From: Halomicrobium urmianum | Lineage (GTDB): Archaea; Halobacteriota; Halobacteria; Halobacteriales; Haloarculaceae | Length of the DNA stretch: 64,000 nucleotides | Assembly (NCBI RefSeq): GCF_020217425.1 | Contig: NZ_CP084090.1 | Coordinates: 3,100,001-3,164,000, forward strand | Reading direction: 5' to 3' | Part shown: positions 17,743-26,995 of the stretch, piece by piece | How positions within the stretch are numbered: the first letter of the stretch is position 1 | Layout of the letters: the number at the start of each line of letters is the position of its first letter | Position numbers and translations under genes: made by a program | Notes under the pieces: model-generated | What the model was told of the DNA's origin: nothing | Database searches by the model: none | Seen by the model: only the letters and a program-made list of their open reading frames with translations

Positions 17743-18887
17743 GCATCCACCTCCTGTGCGTACTCCACTGCACGCTGGACGGCGTCCTCCAGCGTGTGCT
17801 CGACCGTGACCAGGTCCTCGTTGAGAATCTCCATTCCTTCCTCGGCGTTCGTGCCGGCCAGGCGGACGGTGACGGGCTTGGGGATCTCGTCGAACTGCTC
17901 CAGCGCCTGGTTGATACCTTCCGCGACCTCGTCGCCGCGGGTGATCCCACCGAAGATGTTGAAGACGACGGAGTCGACGTTGTCGTCGGAGAACACCATG
18001 TCCAGCGCGTTCGCGATGCGCTGGGCCTTGGCGCCGCCCCCGACGTCGAGGAAGTTGGCAGGGGAGCCGCCGAAGTGGTCGACGAGGTCCAGCGTCGTCA
18101 TGACGAGGCCCGCGCCGTTGCCGATGATGCCGACGTTGCCGTCGAGTCGGACGTAGTCGAAGCCGTACTCGTCGGCCTTCTGCTCGAGTTCGTCGCCGCC
18201 GCTGGCCTCCTCCTCCATCTCCTGGATCTCGGGCTGGCGGAAGAGGGCGTCGGAGTCGACGTTGAAGACGGCGTCGGCCGCGACGACCTCGTCGTCGGCC
18301 GTGATCATCAGGGGGTTGATTTCGGCGTCGGAGCCGTCGCGGTCGTCCCAGATCTGGTAGAGCGTCTGCAGGACGCTCGCGACGTCGTTGGCCACGGCGC
18401 GGTCGACGCCGGCCTCGTAGACGACCTTGCGGGCCTGGTAGGGGTGCATGCCGAACGCGGGGTCGATGTGCTCGCGCGCGATGGCGTCGGGGTCCTCCTC
18501 GGCGACCTCCTCGATGTTGACGCCGCCGCGGGTCGAGACCATGGCTACGGGCTCGCCCTCGCCGCGGTCCATGGTGACGCCCACGTACAGCTCGTTCTCG
18601 AAGTCGACGGCCTCCTCGACGAGCACGCGGTCGACCTCGTAGCCCTTGAGGTCCATACCGAGGATGTCGTCGGCGTACTCGCGGGCCTCCTCGGCGTCCT
18701 CCGCGAGCTTGATGCCGCCGGCCTTGCCCCGGCCACCGACGTGGACCTGCGCCTTGATCGCGACCGGATAGCCGATGTCCTCCGCGGCCGCGACCGCGTC
18801 GTCGACGGTCTCGGCCAGCGTCGATGCCGGGGTCGGAATCCCGGCGTCGGCGAAGACCTGCTTCGCCTGGTATTCGTGCAATCTCAT
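17739..18887 (-). CDS. sucC: Succinyl-CoA synthetase (ADP-forming) beta subunit
   Basis: 382 residues, standard length. ATP-grasp start [20 protein letters not shown], the [18 protein letters not shown] loop near residue 45, EINPLMI near 190, and the C-terminal CoA-ligase domain with [15 protein letters not shown] and [13 protein letters not shown]. It is first in the sucCD operon. A TATA-like box lies about 27 nt before the ATG, predicting a leaderless or near-leaderless mRNA. Confidence 0.96.
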   Translation of the reverse strand: MRLHEYQAKQVFADAGIPTPASTLAETVDDAVAAAEDIGYPVAIKAQVHVGGRGKAGGIKLAEDAEEAREYADDILGMDLKGYEVDRVLVEEAVDFENELYVGVTMDRGEGEPVAMVSTRGGVNIEEVAEEDPDAIAREHIDPAFGMHPYQARKVVYEAGVDRAVANDVASVLQTLYQIWDDRDGSDAEINPLMITADDEVVAADAVFNVDSDALFRQPEIQEMEEEASGGDELEQKADEYGFDYVRLDGNVGIIGNGAGLVMTTLDLVDHFGGSPANFLDVGGGAKAQRIANALDMVFSDDNVDSVVFNIFGGITRGDEVAEGINQALEQFDEIPKPVTVRLAGTNAEEGMEILNEDLVTVEHTLEDAVQRAVEYAQEVDA

Positions 18888-18913
18888 GTCACACGATACG
18901 GGGTCTCGCGGAC

Positions 18914-18921
18914 GCTTAAAT
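18914..18921 (-). promoter_or_regulatory. TATA-like box of sucCD
   Basis: ATTTAAGC on the minus strand, with its centre about 30 nt before the sucC ATG at 18887. Spacing fits a very short or absent leader. Confidence 0.6.
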
Positions 18922-19015
18922 CCCGCTCATCTGCCCCTGTCGCCCCGCCGTCTCCCGGAAAATATCATCGTTAACCACAACAAAGGATAAGTGATATCTG
19001 GTCTACGTGTTCCGC

Positions 19016-19064
19016 CGTGGCATCTCACGATGCCACGCTGCCACTGCCGAATGCAACGGTAGTG
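19016..19064. other. Two adjacent hairpins in the sucC-sir2 gap
   Basis: Hairpin 1 is a perfect 8-bp stem CGTGGCAT/ATGCCACG (19016-19023, 19030-19037) with a 6-nt loop. Hairpin 2 is CACTGCCG/CGGTAGTG (19042-19049, 19057-19064), 8 bp with one G-T wobble and a 7-nt loop. Only four bases separate them. An A-rich stretch (TTAACCACAACAAAGGATAA) lies about 25-45 bp before them on the plus strand. They could belong to a small RNA or a long leader of the sir2 transcript. The rest of the 519-bp gap 18888-19406 holds the sucC promoter and the MITE-like element, and no gene. Confidence 0.45.
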
Positions 19065-19143
19065 CGGCCCGACCAAGGGCGACATCTATCTCTCTTCCGT
19101 CCTGTCCGTTTTGCACACCGCTCGGCCAGGTAGATGTACTCGG

Positions 19144-19228
19144 CTATAGTAGAAATTGAAACTATTTACACATCGAGGGGTACCCCGGGTGCCCCTCGAG
19201 CGTGTCAATGCGTTCAATTTCTACTATC
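19144..19228 (+). mobile_element. MITE-like palindromic element, copy A
   Basis: About 84 bp with terminal inverted repeats TATAGTAGAAATTGAA / TTCAATTTCTACTATA-type (last base differs) and a GC-rich inner palindrome around CGAGGGG...CCCCTCG. The whole sequence can fold into one long hairpin. It is AT-rich at its ends in an otherwise GC-rich genome. A second copy (34869-34953) in the opposite orientation matches at all but about five positions. No transposase and no clear target duplication are seen. Confidence 0.75.
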
Positions 19229-19406
19229 GTCACGCGTCCTGAAAAACAGGCACCAGAAAGCCCCGGGAGAGCGAATCTCTCCCGAAATCTCGGTGACTTC
19301 GCCGCCGTGAACGTCCCCTTCTGATCGTTCCCACCTGCGAGGACTCCGTTCGAGGACTCGACTGCCATCCGTGAACTTCACTTCTGCCCGACGACAAACC
19401 AACGTC

Positions 19407-20147
19407 ATGGACGACGTCGACGCGGTCGCGAACGCGCTGCGCGAGGCCGACACCGCCGTCGCCTTCACCGGTGCGGGCGTCAGCACTGCCTCCGGAGTGC
19501 CCTCGTTCCGCGGCGAGGACGGCCTCTGGGAGGAGTTCGACCCCGAATCGTTCCACCGCCGTCGGCTGGACGCCGACCCGGAGGGCTGGTGGCGCGACCG
19601 GCTCGAGCTCCGCGAGCGCCTGGCTCCCGGCGACTACGAGCCGAACGCCGCCCACGATGCGCTGGCGGAGCTGGAGTCGGCGGGCCACCTCGACGCGGTG
19701 GTGACCCAGAACGTCGACGGCCTCCACGCCGAGGCGGGGACGGCGGAGCTGATCCGGCTCCACGGGACGAACCGCCGGGTCAGGTGCGAGGACTGCGGCG
19801 AGCGCAGCGAGGCGGCTCCGGCCTTCAAGCGGGCGCGGGGCGGCGACGTCCCGCCGCGGTGCGACTGCGGCGGCCTGCTCCGGCCGGACGTGGTGCTGTT
19901 CGGGGAGTCGCTGCCGGCCGACGCGATGGAGCGCGGCCGGCGACTGGCCCACGAGAGCGACTGCTATCTGGCGGTCGGATCGTCGCTGACGGTCCAGCCC
20001 GCAGCGGGGCTCCCGCGGGCGGCGGCCCGGTCGGGCGCGACGCTGGCGATCGTCAACCTGGCGGAGACGCCGCTGGACGACGCCGCTGACCGAGTCGTCG
20101 GAGCGGACGTGACGGACGTGCTGCCTGCCCTGGCGGCGCGCGTCTAG
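19407..20147 (+). CDS. Sir2-family NAD-dependent protein deacylase
   Basis: 246 residues, the sirtuin catalytic core. NAD-binding GAGVSTASGVPSFRG (near residues 21-35), catalytic-base region TQNVDGLH with His near 112 in RLHGTNRRVRC, a Zn site CEDCGE plus CDCGG (Cys residues near 125-128 and 152-154), and GSSLTVQPA near the C-terminus. It removes acyl groups from lysines with NAD consumption; class II or III is likely. The ATG at 19407 is chosen over an ORF start 36 bp upstream. Its stop overlaps that of the convergent DUF5793-like gene (CTAG). Confidence 0.93.
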   Translation: MDDVDAVANALREADTAVAFTGAGVSTASGVPSFRGEDGLWEEFDPESFHRRRLDADPEGWWRDRLELRERLAPGDYEPNAAHDALAELESAGHLDAVVTQNVDGLHAEAGTAELIRLHGTNRRVRCEDCGERSEAAPAFKRARGGDVPPRCDCGGLLRPDVVLFGESLPADAMERGRRLAHESDCYLAVGSSLTVQPAAGLPRAAARSGATLAIVNLAETPLDDAADRVVGADVTDVLPALAARV

Positions 20148-20578
20148 AGCTCGACGCCGCCCGGGATCAGGCTCTCCCCCCGCCGCAGGCTCCCCTCCCG
20201 GTCGTAGACCAGCAGCGTCTCCTTGTCGTAGACGGTCGACTTGCCGTCGGCGTCCGTGACGCGGACGCGATAGCGCGGTTCGCCGTCGGCTCGCGACCGG
20301 GCCGCGTCCACCAGCGCCCGGACGGCCTCGACGTCCGCGTTGGCCTCGAGCACGAACTCGCCGGTGATCCGGTTGGACACGGAGAGGACGCCCACGTCGT
20401 CCGTCTCCGTCCGGCGGAACGTCACGTCGATCTCGTCGGCGTCGAGCGTGCCGTCCGCCGTGACGAGGCGGTCTGCCAGCAGCCCGCCGGGCCCGTCGAA
20501 GGCCACCGTGACGACCGGCGGTTCCCGCTCGTTCTCGTCTACGTTCCGCATGTCGACCTCGAAGTAGTCACGCCGCAT
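20144..20578 (-). CDS. Haloarchaeal conserved protein, DUF5793-like
   Basis: 144 residues starting MRRDYFEVDMRNVD. The composition is soluble and strand-rich: VVTVAFDGPGGLLADRLV, DEIDVTFRRTE, a middle segment NRITGEFVLEANADVEAVRALVDAAR, and a C-terminus with YRVRVTDADGKSTVYDKETLLVYD. The opening and the two-part layout match what I recall of the haloarchaeal DUF5793 family; the function is unknown. Convergent with sir2, sharing the 4-bp CTAG at the stops. Confidence 0.7.
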   Translation of the reverse strand: MRRDYFEVDMRNVDENEREPPVVTVAFDGPGGLLADRLVTADGTLDADEIDVTFRRTETDDVGVLSVSNRITGEFVLEANADVEAVRALVDAARSRADGEPRYRVRVTDADGKSTVYDKETLLVYDREGSLRRGESLIPGGVEL

Positions 20579-20781
20579 TTCGGTACCCGTCCCTACGTGT
20601 CGGGACGCCAAGAACGTAACGGCGATTGGTACCGTCCCGCATACACCGCCCGACCGGGTGCCCGTCGAGGGCAGCCTGGACGCCCGTCGACGTCCAGCCC
20701 GTCGCCCTCGCGCGAAACGTTTGATAATCGGGCTCGCCGCTTAAGTAGGACGCCACGTAAGGGCCAGGTACTTCGAACAGC

Positions 20782-22407
20782 ATGGCAGACGATCAGTCGC
20801 CCGGTGGAGGCTCGACCGGCCCGCTCTCGGGGGTCAGGCGGTGGCTCTCGCGGACGGCGCGAGCGCTCGGCGGGCCGGCGGTACCCGACTCGAACTACGA
20901 CCCCGGCCGCCACGGCCCCCTCGTCTCCTTCGACGGCCTCGACGGCCACGATGAGGTCGACCGCTACTGGCTCAACGCCCCCTACGCCTTCGTCTCGATC
21001 AACCGCGACCCCGCGGCCGACGAGCACCGGTACCACGTGGTCGAGCCGTCGCTGGACGAGTTCGAGGCCGACCTGCTCGACCGGCTCTTCGATGACGTCC
21101 GCGGCCCGCTGATCTACCGGACGGACGTCGCCGACCATCCTGAGCGGGCCCTCCGCGAGGAACTGCGGGCCCGGCTCGTCGAGTACGGCGTCGACGTCGA
21201 GCCGGAGACGTTCTACCGGCTGTACTACTACCTCTATCGCTCCTTCCGCGGGTACGGCCGCATCGACCCGATCATGCACGACCCGCACGTCGAGGACGTC
21301 TCCTGCGACGGCGCCGGCCTCCCCATCTTCGTCTACCACGAGGACTACACCGACGTCGAGACGAACGTCGTCTTCGACGCCGACGAACTCGACGACTTCG
21401 TGGTCCAGTTGGCCCAGCGCTCGGGCCGGCACGTCTCCGTCTCCGACCCAGTCGTCTCGACGACGCTGCCCGACGGCTCCCGGATCGAACTCGCCCTCGG
21501 CGAGGAGGTCACGCCCCGGGGGTCGGCCTTCACCATCCGCAAGTACGCCGACGAGCCGTTCACGCCCATCGACCTCCTGGAGTACGGCACCTTCAGCCTG
21601 GAGATGCTTGCGTACATCTGGCTGGCCATCGAGCACAACAAGTCGCTGATCTTCGCCGGTGGGACGGCCGCCGGCAAGACCACGTCGATGAACGCCGTCT
21701 CGATGTTCGTCCCGCCGCGCTCGAAGGTACTGACCATCGAGGACACCCGGGAGCTGTCGCTGTACCACGACAACTGGCTCTCGGCGGTGACCCGCGAGCG
21801 GCTGGACGACTCGGACATCACGATGTACGACCTGCTGCGGTCCGCGCTGCGCCACCGCCCGGAGTACATCGTCGTCGGCGAGGTCCGCGGCGAGGAGGCC
21901 ATCACCCTCTTCCAGGCGATGAACACCGGCCACACGACGTTCTCGACGATGCACGCCGACTCCGTCCAGACGGTGATCAACCGACTGGAGAACGAGCCCA
22001 TCAACGTCCCCCGGCCGATGGTCCAGTCGCTGGACGTCCTCTGCGTCCAGGTGCTGGCCCGCTCCGGGGGCGAGCGGGTCCGCCGGGCCAAGACGCTGGC
22101 CGAGATCGAGGGGATCGACCAGCGGACCGGCGAACTCGACTACTCCAACGCCTACGCCTGGCAGCCCACGGAGGATCGCTTCACCGACTCCAGCAGCGAC
22201 CTCCTCGACGAGATCCGGCGGGAGCGCGGCTGGAGCCAGTCGGAACTGCTCGGCGAGATAGACGACCGCAAGCGGTTCCTCCGGTACCTGCAGCGCGAGG
22301 GCATCGACGACTACCGCCGCTTCACCGCGATGGTCAACAAGTACTACGCGGACAGCGAGGCGGTGATGGACCGGATCGACGCCGCGGGGGTGACCGCCGG
22401 CGACTGA
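20782..22407 (+). CDS. Type II/IV secretion (type IV pilus) ATPase, PilB/TadA-like
   Basis: 541 residues. The N-terminal 230 residues are the archaeal lead-in domain; the ATPase follows with Walker A FAGGTAAGKTTSMNA (near 290-302), the Asp box EDTRELSLYHDNW, Walker B ILRHRPEYIVVGEVRGEEA-type segment with the His box TGHTTFSTMHADS. A TTAAGTA box lies 35-41 nt upstream of the ATG. It should power assembly of a type IV pilus-like fibre together with the next gene, which starts 2 bp after its stop. No pilin or prepilin peptidase gene lies in this window. Confidence 0.93.
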   Translation: MADDQSPGGGSTGPLSGVRRWLSRTARALGGPAVPDSNYDPGRHGPLVSFDGLDGHDEVDRYWLNAPYAFVSINRDPAADEHRYHVVEPSLDEFEADLLDRLFDDVRGPLIYRTDVADHPERALREELRARLVEYGVDVEPETFYRLYYYLYRSFRGYGRIDPIMHDPHVEDVSCDGAGLPIFVYHEDYTDVETNVVFDADELDDFVVQLAQRSGRHVSVSDPVVSTTLPDGSRIELALGEEVTPRGSAFTIRKYADEPFTPIDLLEYGTFSLEMLAYIWLAIEHNKSLIFAGGTAAGKTTSMNAVSMFVPPRSKVLTIEDTRELSLYHDNWLSAVTRERLDDSDITMYDLLRSALRHRPEYIVVGEVRGEEAITLFQAMNTGHTTFSTMHADSVQTVINRLENEPINVPRPMVQSLDVLCVQVLARSGGERVRRAKTLAEIEGIDQRTGELDYSNAYAWQPTEDRFTDSSSDLLDEIRRERGWSQSELLGEIDDRKRFLRYLQREGIDDYRRFTAMVNKYYADSEAVMDRIDAAGVTAGD

Positions 22408-22408
22408 C

Positions 22409-24859
22409 ATGGCGTTCGATCCCCTCGGTCTCGCGCCGCTCGCGGTCGTCGCCGCCGTCGCCGTCGGGGCCGCCCTGACGTCGGTCAGCGACGGGTGGGA
22501 CCGGTCGGTCACGCGCTACGCGCGGCGCTTCTTCGGCCGGTACGTCGAGCCCGACCCCGAGCGCGAGCGCCTGCTCCGGTCGGCCTACGTCGCCGCGACC
22601 TACCGCTCCTACGCCGCGCGGACGCTGCTGTACACCGCCGTCGCGGCCCTGGCCGGCGCCGTCGCCGGCGTCTACGTCTTCGGCGGGATTCTGCTCGCCA
22701 TCCCGACCGTCGTCGACCTCCTGATGGGCCTTCCCCCGACGATGGTATCGGCGCTGGGCCTGTGGGGGTTCGAACTGGTCCTCTCCGAGACGGGGACGTT
22801 CGCCGTCGTCACGGCCGGCGGCGTCGTCGTCGGCCTCGGGACGGCGGGGGCGACCTACGGGCTCCGGTGGACGCTCCCGCGGAGCCGCGCCGCCGAGCGC
22901 CGCCGGGGCATCGACGAGGGGCTGGCCCGCACCGTCGCCTTCACGTACGCGCTCTCGCGCGGCGGCGTCGCCGTCCCCGCGGTACTGCGGACCCTCTCCG
23001 AGAACCGGGCCGTCTACGGTGAAGGGGCGGCCGAGGTCGGCGTCGCCGTCCGCGAGATGGATCTCTTCGGCCGCGACGTGATCACGGCGGTCCGGCGAGC
23101 GGCCCGGCGGACGCCCAGCGAGCGCTTCGAGACGTTCGCCGAGAACCTCGCCAGCGTCCTCCAGAGCGGCCAGTCCCTCTCCGAGTTCCTCCGCCAGCAG
23201 TACGACCGCTACCGCGACGAGGCCGAGGACCGACAGGAGGAGGTGCTGGAACTGCTCGCGACCGTCGCCGAGGCGTACGTGACCGTCCTCGTCGCCGCCG
23301 TCCTCTTCCTGCTGACCATCCTGCTCGTGTTCGGGCTGACGCTCCGGGACACGCTCCCGTTCATGCGGATTCTGGCGTACCTGCTGATCCCGCTCGCCAA
23401 CGCGGGCTTCGCGGTCTACCTCGCCCAGAAGCTCGACTCGCTGGGCGTCGGCGGGAACGGAACCAGCGCGGTCCTCGACGAGTACGAGACGACGACGTTC
23501 GGCCGGCCCGACGCCGGCGGAACGTCGGACGCTGCCACCGGTGTCACTGACGAAGCCCGTACCGACGGCGGCGCCACCGCCCGTCGCGACCACCGACGAC
23601 AGTTGCGACTCGCGGACAAGATCGCGAGCGTCAAGCGCGTCGTCCGGTCGCCCCTGGCGACGCTGCGCTGGCACCCGGACCGGATCTTGTACGCGACCGT
23701 CCCGCTGGCCCTGCTCTACGTCGCGGTCCGCGCGCCGGGCGCGTTCGCCACGGAGGCGGTCAACCTCTACCGCCTCGACGACGTGTTGATCCAGGCGACG
23801 CTGTTCGTCCTCGCGACCTACGCCGCGGTCCGGGAGGCGTACGCCCGCCGCATCCGCCGCATCGAGGCGGCCACGCCGGAACTGCTGGAGCGGCTGGCCA
23901 GCCTCAACGAGGCCGGGATGTCCGTCGTCGAGAGCCTCCGGCGGATCCGCGGGAGCGACGTCGGCGTCCTCACGCCCGAGGTGGAGCGGATCTGGGCGGA
24001 CGTGCGGACGGGAGCCAACGTCGAGGACGCCCTCGTCCGGTTCGGCCGGCGCCTGCGCACCACGGCCGTCACCCGGGTCGTCGTCCTGCTCGTCAACGCC
24101 ATGCGGGCCAGCGGGAAGCTCGGCCCCGTCCTTCGGATCGCCGCCGAGCAGGCCCGCGCCGACCGCCGTCTGCGCCGGAAGCGCCGCCAGACGATGTTCA
24201 CCTACCTCGTGGTCATCTACGTCTCCTTTCTGGTCTTCCTCGTGATCATCGCCGCCGTCCAGGAGGTGCTGATCCCGAGCCTCCCGTCGCAGGTCCCCAC
24301 CCCGGAGAACACCGGTCGGCTGGCCGTCAGCGTCGACCAGTTCGCTCGCTTCGGTCGGGTCGACAAGGCCGCCTACACGCTCGTGTTCTTCCACACCGCG
24401 CTGATCCAGGCCGTCCTCTCCGGGTTCGTCGGCGGCCAGCTGGGCGAGGGGTCGCTGCGCGACGGCGCCAAGCACGCCGCTATCATGCTCGGTGTCGCCT
24501 ACGTCGCCTTCCTGCTGCTGTCCTCCCCGGTCGCCTCGGTCACCCTCGACGGCGTCGACGCCGGCAGCGAGGCCGTCGTCGTCGACTCCGTCTCCGCCTC
24601 GGAGGGCGGCTTCCTCGTCCTCTACGACGGCGACCGGAACGGAACCGTCCTCGGCGCCTCCGGGTACCTCCAGTCCGGGACCCACCGCGACGTCCGCGTC
24701 GACGTCTCCGGCGGCGTTCCACCGAGGCGCACCGTCGTCGCCGTGGTCCACCGCGACACCGACGGCGACGGGTCGCTGACGCTGGACGGGTCCGCGGACG
24801 CTCCCTACCCCGAGGCGGGGCAGGGCGACGTGGTCGAGGTCGCCGTCGAGGCGGCGTGA
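22409..24859 (+). CDS. Type II secretion F-family membrane platform protein, PilC/TadC-like
   Basis: 816 residues. Two T2SSF cytoplasmic domains (about 160-270 and 490-590), each flanked by membrane helices, as in archaeal PilC and ArlJ double-length platforms. Helix groups lie near 65-120, 285-345, 420-470, 595-625 and 655-710. The C-terminus (about 715-816) is a strand-rich, Asp/Gly-rich extracytoplasmic tail not required by the family core. It starts 2 bp after the ATPase stop, so both are in one operon. Confidence 0.9.
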   Translation: MAFDPLGLAPLAVVAAVAVGAALTSVSDGWDRSVTRYARRFFGRYVEPDPERERLLRSAYVAATYRSYAARTLLYTAVAALAGAVAGVYVFGGILLAIPTVVDLLMGLPPTMVSALGLWGFELVLSETGTFAVVTAGGVVVGLGTAGATYGLRWTLPRSRAAERRRGIDEGLARTVAFTYALSRGGVAVPAVLRTLSENRAVYGEGAAEVGVAVREMDLFGRDVITAVRRAARRTPSERFETFAENLASVLQSGQSLSEFLRQQYDRYRDEAEDRQEEVLELLATVAEAYVTVLVAAVLFLLTILLVFGLTLRDTLPFMRILAYLLIPLANAGFAVYLAQKLDSLGVGGNGTSAVLDEYETTTFGRPDAGGTSDAATGVTDEARTDGGATARRDHRRQLRLADKIASVKRVVRSPLATLRWHPDRILYATVPLALLYVAVRAPGAFATEAVNLYRLDDVLIQATLFVLATYAAVREAYARRIRRIEAATPELLERLASLNEAGMSVVESLRRIRGSDVGVLTPEVERIWADVRTGANVEDALVRFGRRLRTTAVTRVVVLLVNAMRASGKLGPVLRIAAEQARADRRLRRKRRQTMFTYLVVIYVSFLVFLVIIAAVQEVLIPSLPSQVPTPENTGRLAVSVDQFARFGRVDKAAYTLVFFHTALIQAVLSGFVGGQLGEGSLRDGAKHAAIMLGVAYVAFLLLSSPVASVTLDGVDAGSEAVVVDSVSASEGGFLVLYDGDRNGTVLGASGYLQSGTHRDVRVDVSGGVPPRRTVVAVVHRDTDGDGSLTLDGSADAPYPEAGQGDVVEVAVEAA

Positions 24860-24901
24860 CGAGCAGGGGAGGTCCGCCGCCAGTGCGTCCGTCCCGGAAC
24901 G

Positions 24902-24907
24902 ATTTAA
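24902..24907 (+). promoter_or_regulatory. TATA-like box of the MBL-fold gene
   Basis: ATTTAA lies 26-31 nt before the ATG at 24933, which predicts a leaderless transcript separate from the pilus operon. Confidence 0.55.
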
Positions 24908-24932
24908 CCCCGCACGCGGTCACTGTTCTACC

Positions 24933-25676
24933 ATGACCGTCCACTACGACGGGCTGACGCTCGACTGGCTCGGCTACGCGACGCTGCGGATCGAGGGCGA
25001 CGAATCGGTCGTCTACTTCGATCCCGGCCGCTACGGCGTGCTCACCGGCGAGTGGGAGCCCCACGCCGACGTCGCCCACCCGCCCGCGCAGGACTACGCC
25101 GCCCACGACGCCGACGTGGTCTGCGTGACCCACGTCCACCACTACGACCCCGACGGGATCCGCCGGGTCGCGAACGACGACACCACACTCGTCGTCTTCG
25201 AGGGCATCGACGTCCACCGGACCGACCGCGACCTCGACCGGCCCGCGGACCTCCCCTACGACCGCGTCGAGGTGTCGATGGAGGACGACCGCCTCGTCGA
25301 CGATCTCCCGCTGTGGACCGTCCCCGCGTACAACGAGCCCGACGGCCCCAACGTCGACGCGTCCGGCGACCCCATCCACCCCGAGGGCATCGGCTGCGGC
25401 TTCCTCGTCGCCGTCGACGGCACCCGCGTCTTCTGGTCCGGCGATACGGACGTCCTCCCCGGCCACGAGGAACTGGACGTGGACGTGTTCGTCCCCTCCA
25501 TCGCGAAGAACCTCACCATGGACCGCCGCGACGCGGCCGACCTCGCCGAGGCGATGGACCCCGGGCTCGTGCTGCCGATGCACTACAACACCTTCGAGGC
25601 GTTGGAGAGCGACTCCGGCGCGTTCGCCACGGACGTCGCCCGGCGCGGCGTTCCCGTCGCTCTGGACGAGCGGTAG
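24933..25676 (+). CDS. MBL-fold metallo-hydrolase
   Basis: 247 residues. The metal-binding THVHHYDPDG motif (HxHxxD variant) is near residue 65; later ligand positions are SGDTDVLPGH near 170 and LPMHYNTFE near 214. The first motif places Tyr before Asp, so it fits the broad UlaG/YycJ-like branch of the metallo-beta-lactamase fold. Two metal ions are expected; the substrate is unknown. It has its own promoter and ends 20 bp before the first top6A-derived repeat unit. Confidence 0.87.
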   Translation: MTVHYDGLTLDWLGYATLRIEGDESVVYFDPGRYGVLTGEWEPHADVAHPPAQDYAAHDADVVCVTHVHHYDPDGIRRVANDDTTLVVFEGIDVHRTDRDLDRPADLPYDRVEVSMEDDRLVDDLPLWTVPAYNEPDGPNVDASGDPIHPEGIGCGFLVAVDGTRVFWSGDTDVLPGHEELDVDVFVPSIAKNLTMDRRDAADLAEAMDPGLVLPMHYNTFEALESDSGAFATDVARRGVPVALDER

Positions 25677-25696
25677 CAGTCGGTTCGGAAGAAGGC

Positions 25697-25893
25697 GGAC
25701 GCCCATCTCAGAGAGCCGTTCGGGCACATCTTCCGGAGACGCGCTTCGATGCGCGTGCTTATAGCACGCCCATCTCAGAGAGCCTCTCCGGATTCATCTC
25801 CATGAACCTCGGTTCGATGACTGTCCTTACAGGACGCCCATCTCACTGAGACGTTCAGGTCATCTCCCGGAAACGCGCTTCGATGAGCGTCCT
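25697..25893 (-). repeat. Three tandem copies of the top6A 3' end (67-68 bp period)
   Basis: On the minus strand, the codons for [10 protein letters not shown] and the stop, at the end of top6A, recur downstream three more times. Unit landmarks (the GGACGCCCATCTCA-type core on the plus strand) start at 25899 (the gene), 25832, 25764 and 25697: periods of 67, 68 and 67 bp, not multiples of three. Two copies keep [10 protein letters not shown]-stop, the most distal reads [10 protein letters not shown]. Codons differ synonymously among copies (CGT/AGG/CGG for Arg, AGT/TCT for Ser, CTG/CTA for Leu). The post-stop stretch with ATCGAAGCGCG is also repeated. Confidence 0.9.
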
Positions 25894-26994
25894 TTACAGG
25901 ACGCCCATCTCAGAGAGCCTTTCCGGGAGATACGTGTCCGTCACGAAGTCCAGTCCGTGGCTGGCCAGCGCCTGCTGCTCGGACTTCTTCTCGATGTCCA
26001 GCTGCAGTTCGATCTGCTCCTCCCAGAACTCGGTCTGGAAGCGGGGGTCCTCCAGTTCGGACTCCAGGGCGTTGATGTCCGAGTCCGACAGGGGGTCAGT
26101 CGGGAGGTCGTACTCGACGATGTCCTCGGGCCGGATGCCGATGAAGTCGGCCTCCGGTGTGGCGAGGTACTCCGAGAGGTGGGCGGACTTGATCGAGCCG
26201 TATGCGACGGAGCCGTAGATGCGGTACGACCACGGGTCACCGTCCGTGAAGACAACCACAGGCAGGTCGAGTTCGTCGTGGAGGCGCTTGGTGATCCGGC
26301 GGGTCGCCCGGGCTGGCTGGCCCTTGAGGTGGACGATCAAGGCGTTGTAGTCGTCGTCGAAGCCATTCTCGACGAGGCGGTCGCGCATACCGCCGGTCTC
26401 CACGGCGAGCACGAAGTCGGCGTCGTTGTCCAGGAACTCGATGGTGTCGGGGTTGTTGGGAATCTGGTAGCCGCCCTCGCCGACGTCCTCCTGGCAGTGG
26501 ATCTCCCGCTCGCCGCGGCGGGTCTGCTCGCGCAGTTCCAGCGGGCCCATGAGAGTCGCGCCGGACTCCTCCGGGCGCATGTGGAAGTCCTCGCGGGTGA
26601 CGTTGGAGACGATCTCCAGGTCCTCGACCAGCTGGTTGGACTCGTCCTGGCTGTTGAACTGCGCCTCCTCGAGGTCCCACGACTCCGAGAGGTAGTACAG
26701 CTCACGCAGGGTGGACGAGCGGTCCTCCTCCAGTTGCTGCTGGAGGAAGTCGATGGCGTAGATGGCCTTCAGCAGCTTCTGGGCCCCGGAGACGGTCTTG
26801 GCCGTCCGGGTGGAGGTCCGGTCGCCGTACACCCAGACGCTCTTGTCCTCGTCGTACTCGATGTTGGACTTGGTCCGGGTGGGGACCTGCATCTTCGGCA
26901 CCTCGCCGTCTGCGAACTGGTCGTAGAACGTCTCGGCCAGCTCGATCAGCTTCTCGCGCGCTTCCTCGTCGTTCAGTTGCGTCTCTGCGCTCAT
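25894..26994 (-). CDS. top6A: DNA topoisomerase VI subunit A
   Basis: 366 residues, normal length. The CAP/winged-helix domain has the catalytic Tyr in [12 protein letters not shown] (Tyr100/Tyr101). The Toprim domain has the acidic residues VETGGM (near 200) and [13 protein letters not shown] (near 250). With subunit B it makes transient double-strand breaks and passes DNA through them in an ATP-dependent way. It starts 1 bp after the top6B stop and ends [10 protein letters not shown], which is the sequence repeated downstream. Confidence 0.97.
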   Translation of the reverse strand: MSAETQLNDEEAREKLIELAETFYDQFADGEVPKMQVPTRTKSNIEYDEDKSVWVYGDRTSTRTAKTVSGAQKLLKAIYAIDFLQQQLEEDRSSTLRELYYLSESWDLEEAQFNSQDESNQLVEDLEIVSNVTREDFHMRPEESGATLMGPLELREQTRRGEREIHCQEDVGEGGYQIPNNPDTIEFLDNDADFVLAVETGGMRDRLVENGFDDDYNALIVHLKGQPARATRRITKRLHDELDLPVVVFTDGDPWSYRIYGSVAYGSIKSAHLSEYLATPEADFIGIRPEDIVEYDLPTDPLSDSDINALESELEDPRFQTEFWEEQIELQLDIEKKSEQQALASHGLDFVTDTYLPERLSEMGVL

Positions 26995-26995
26995 G

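Noticed and set aside
19144-19228. Rho-independent-type terminator or riboswitch at the palindromic element
   Set aside because: A near-identical inverted copy sits in an unrelated context 15.7 kb away, which favours a mobile element.
24540-25727. Minus-strand frame starting [10 protein letters not shown] as a truncated second top6A
   Set aside because: Only the repeated 3'-end codons match top6A; the rest is the antisense of the MBL and PilC genes.
25697-25930. Possible CRISPR array at the tandem repeats after top6A
   Set aside because: Spacing units are themselves repeated, the repeat is a gene 3' end, and there are no unique spacers, leader or cas genes.
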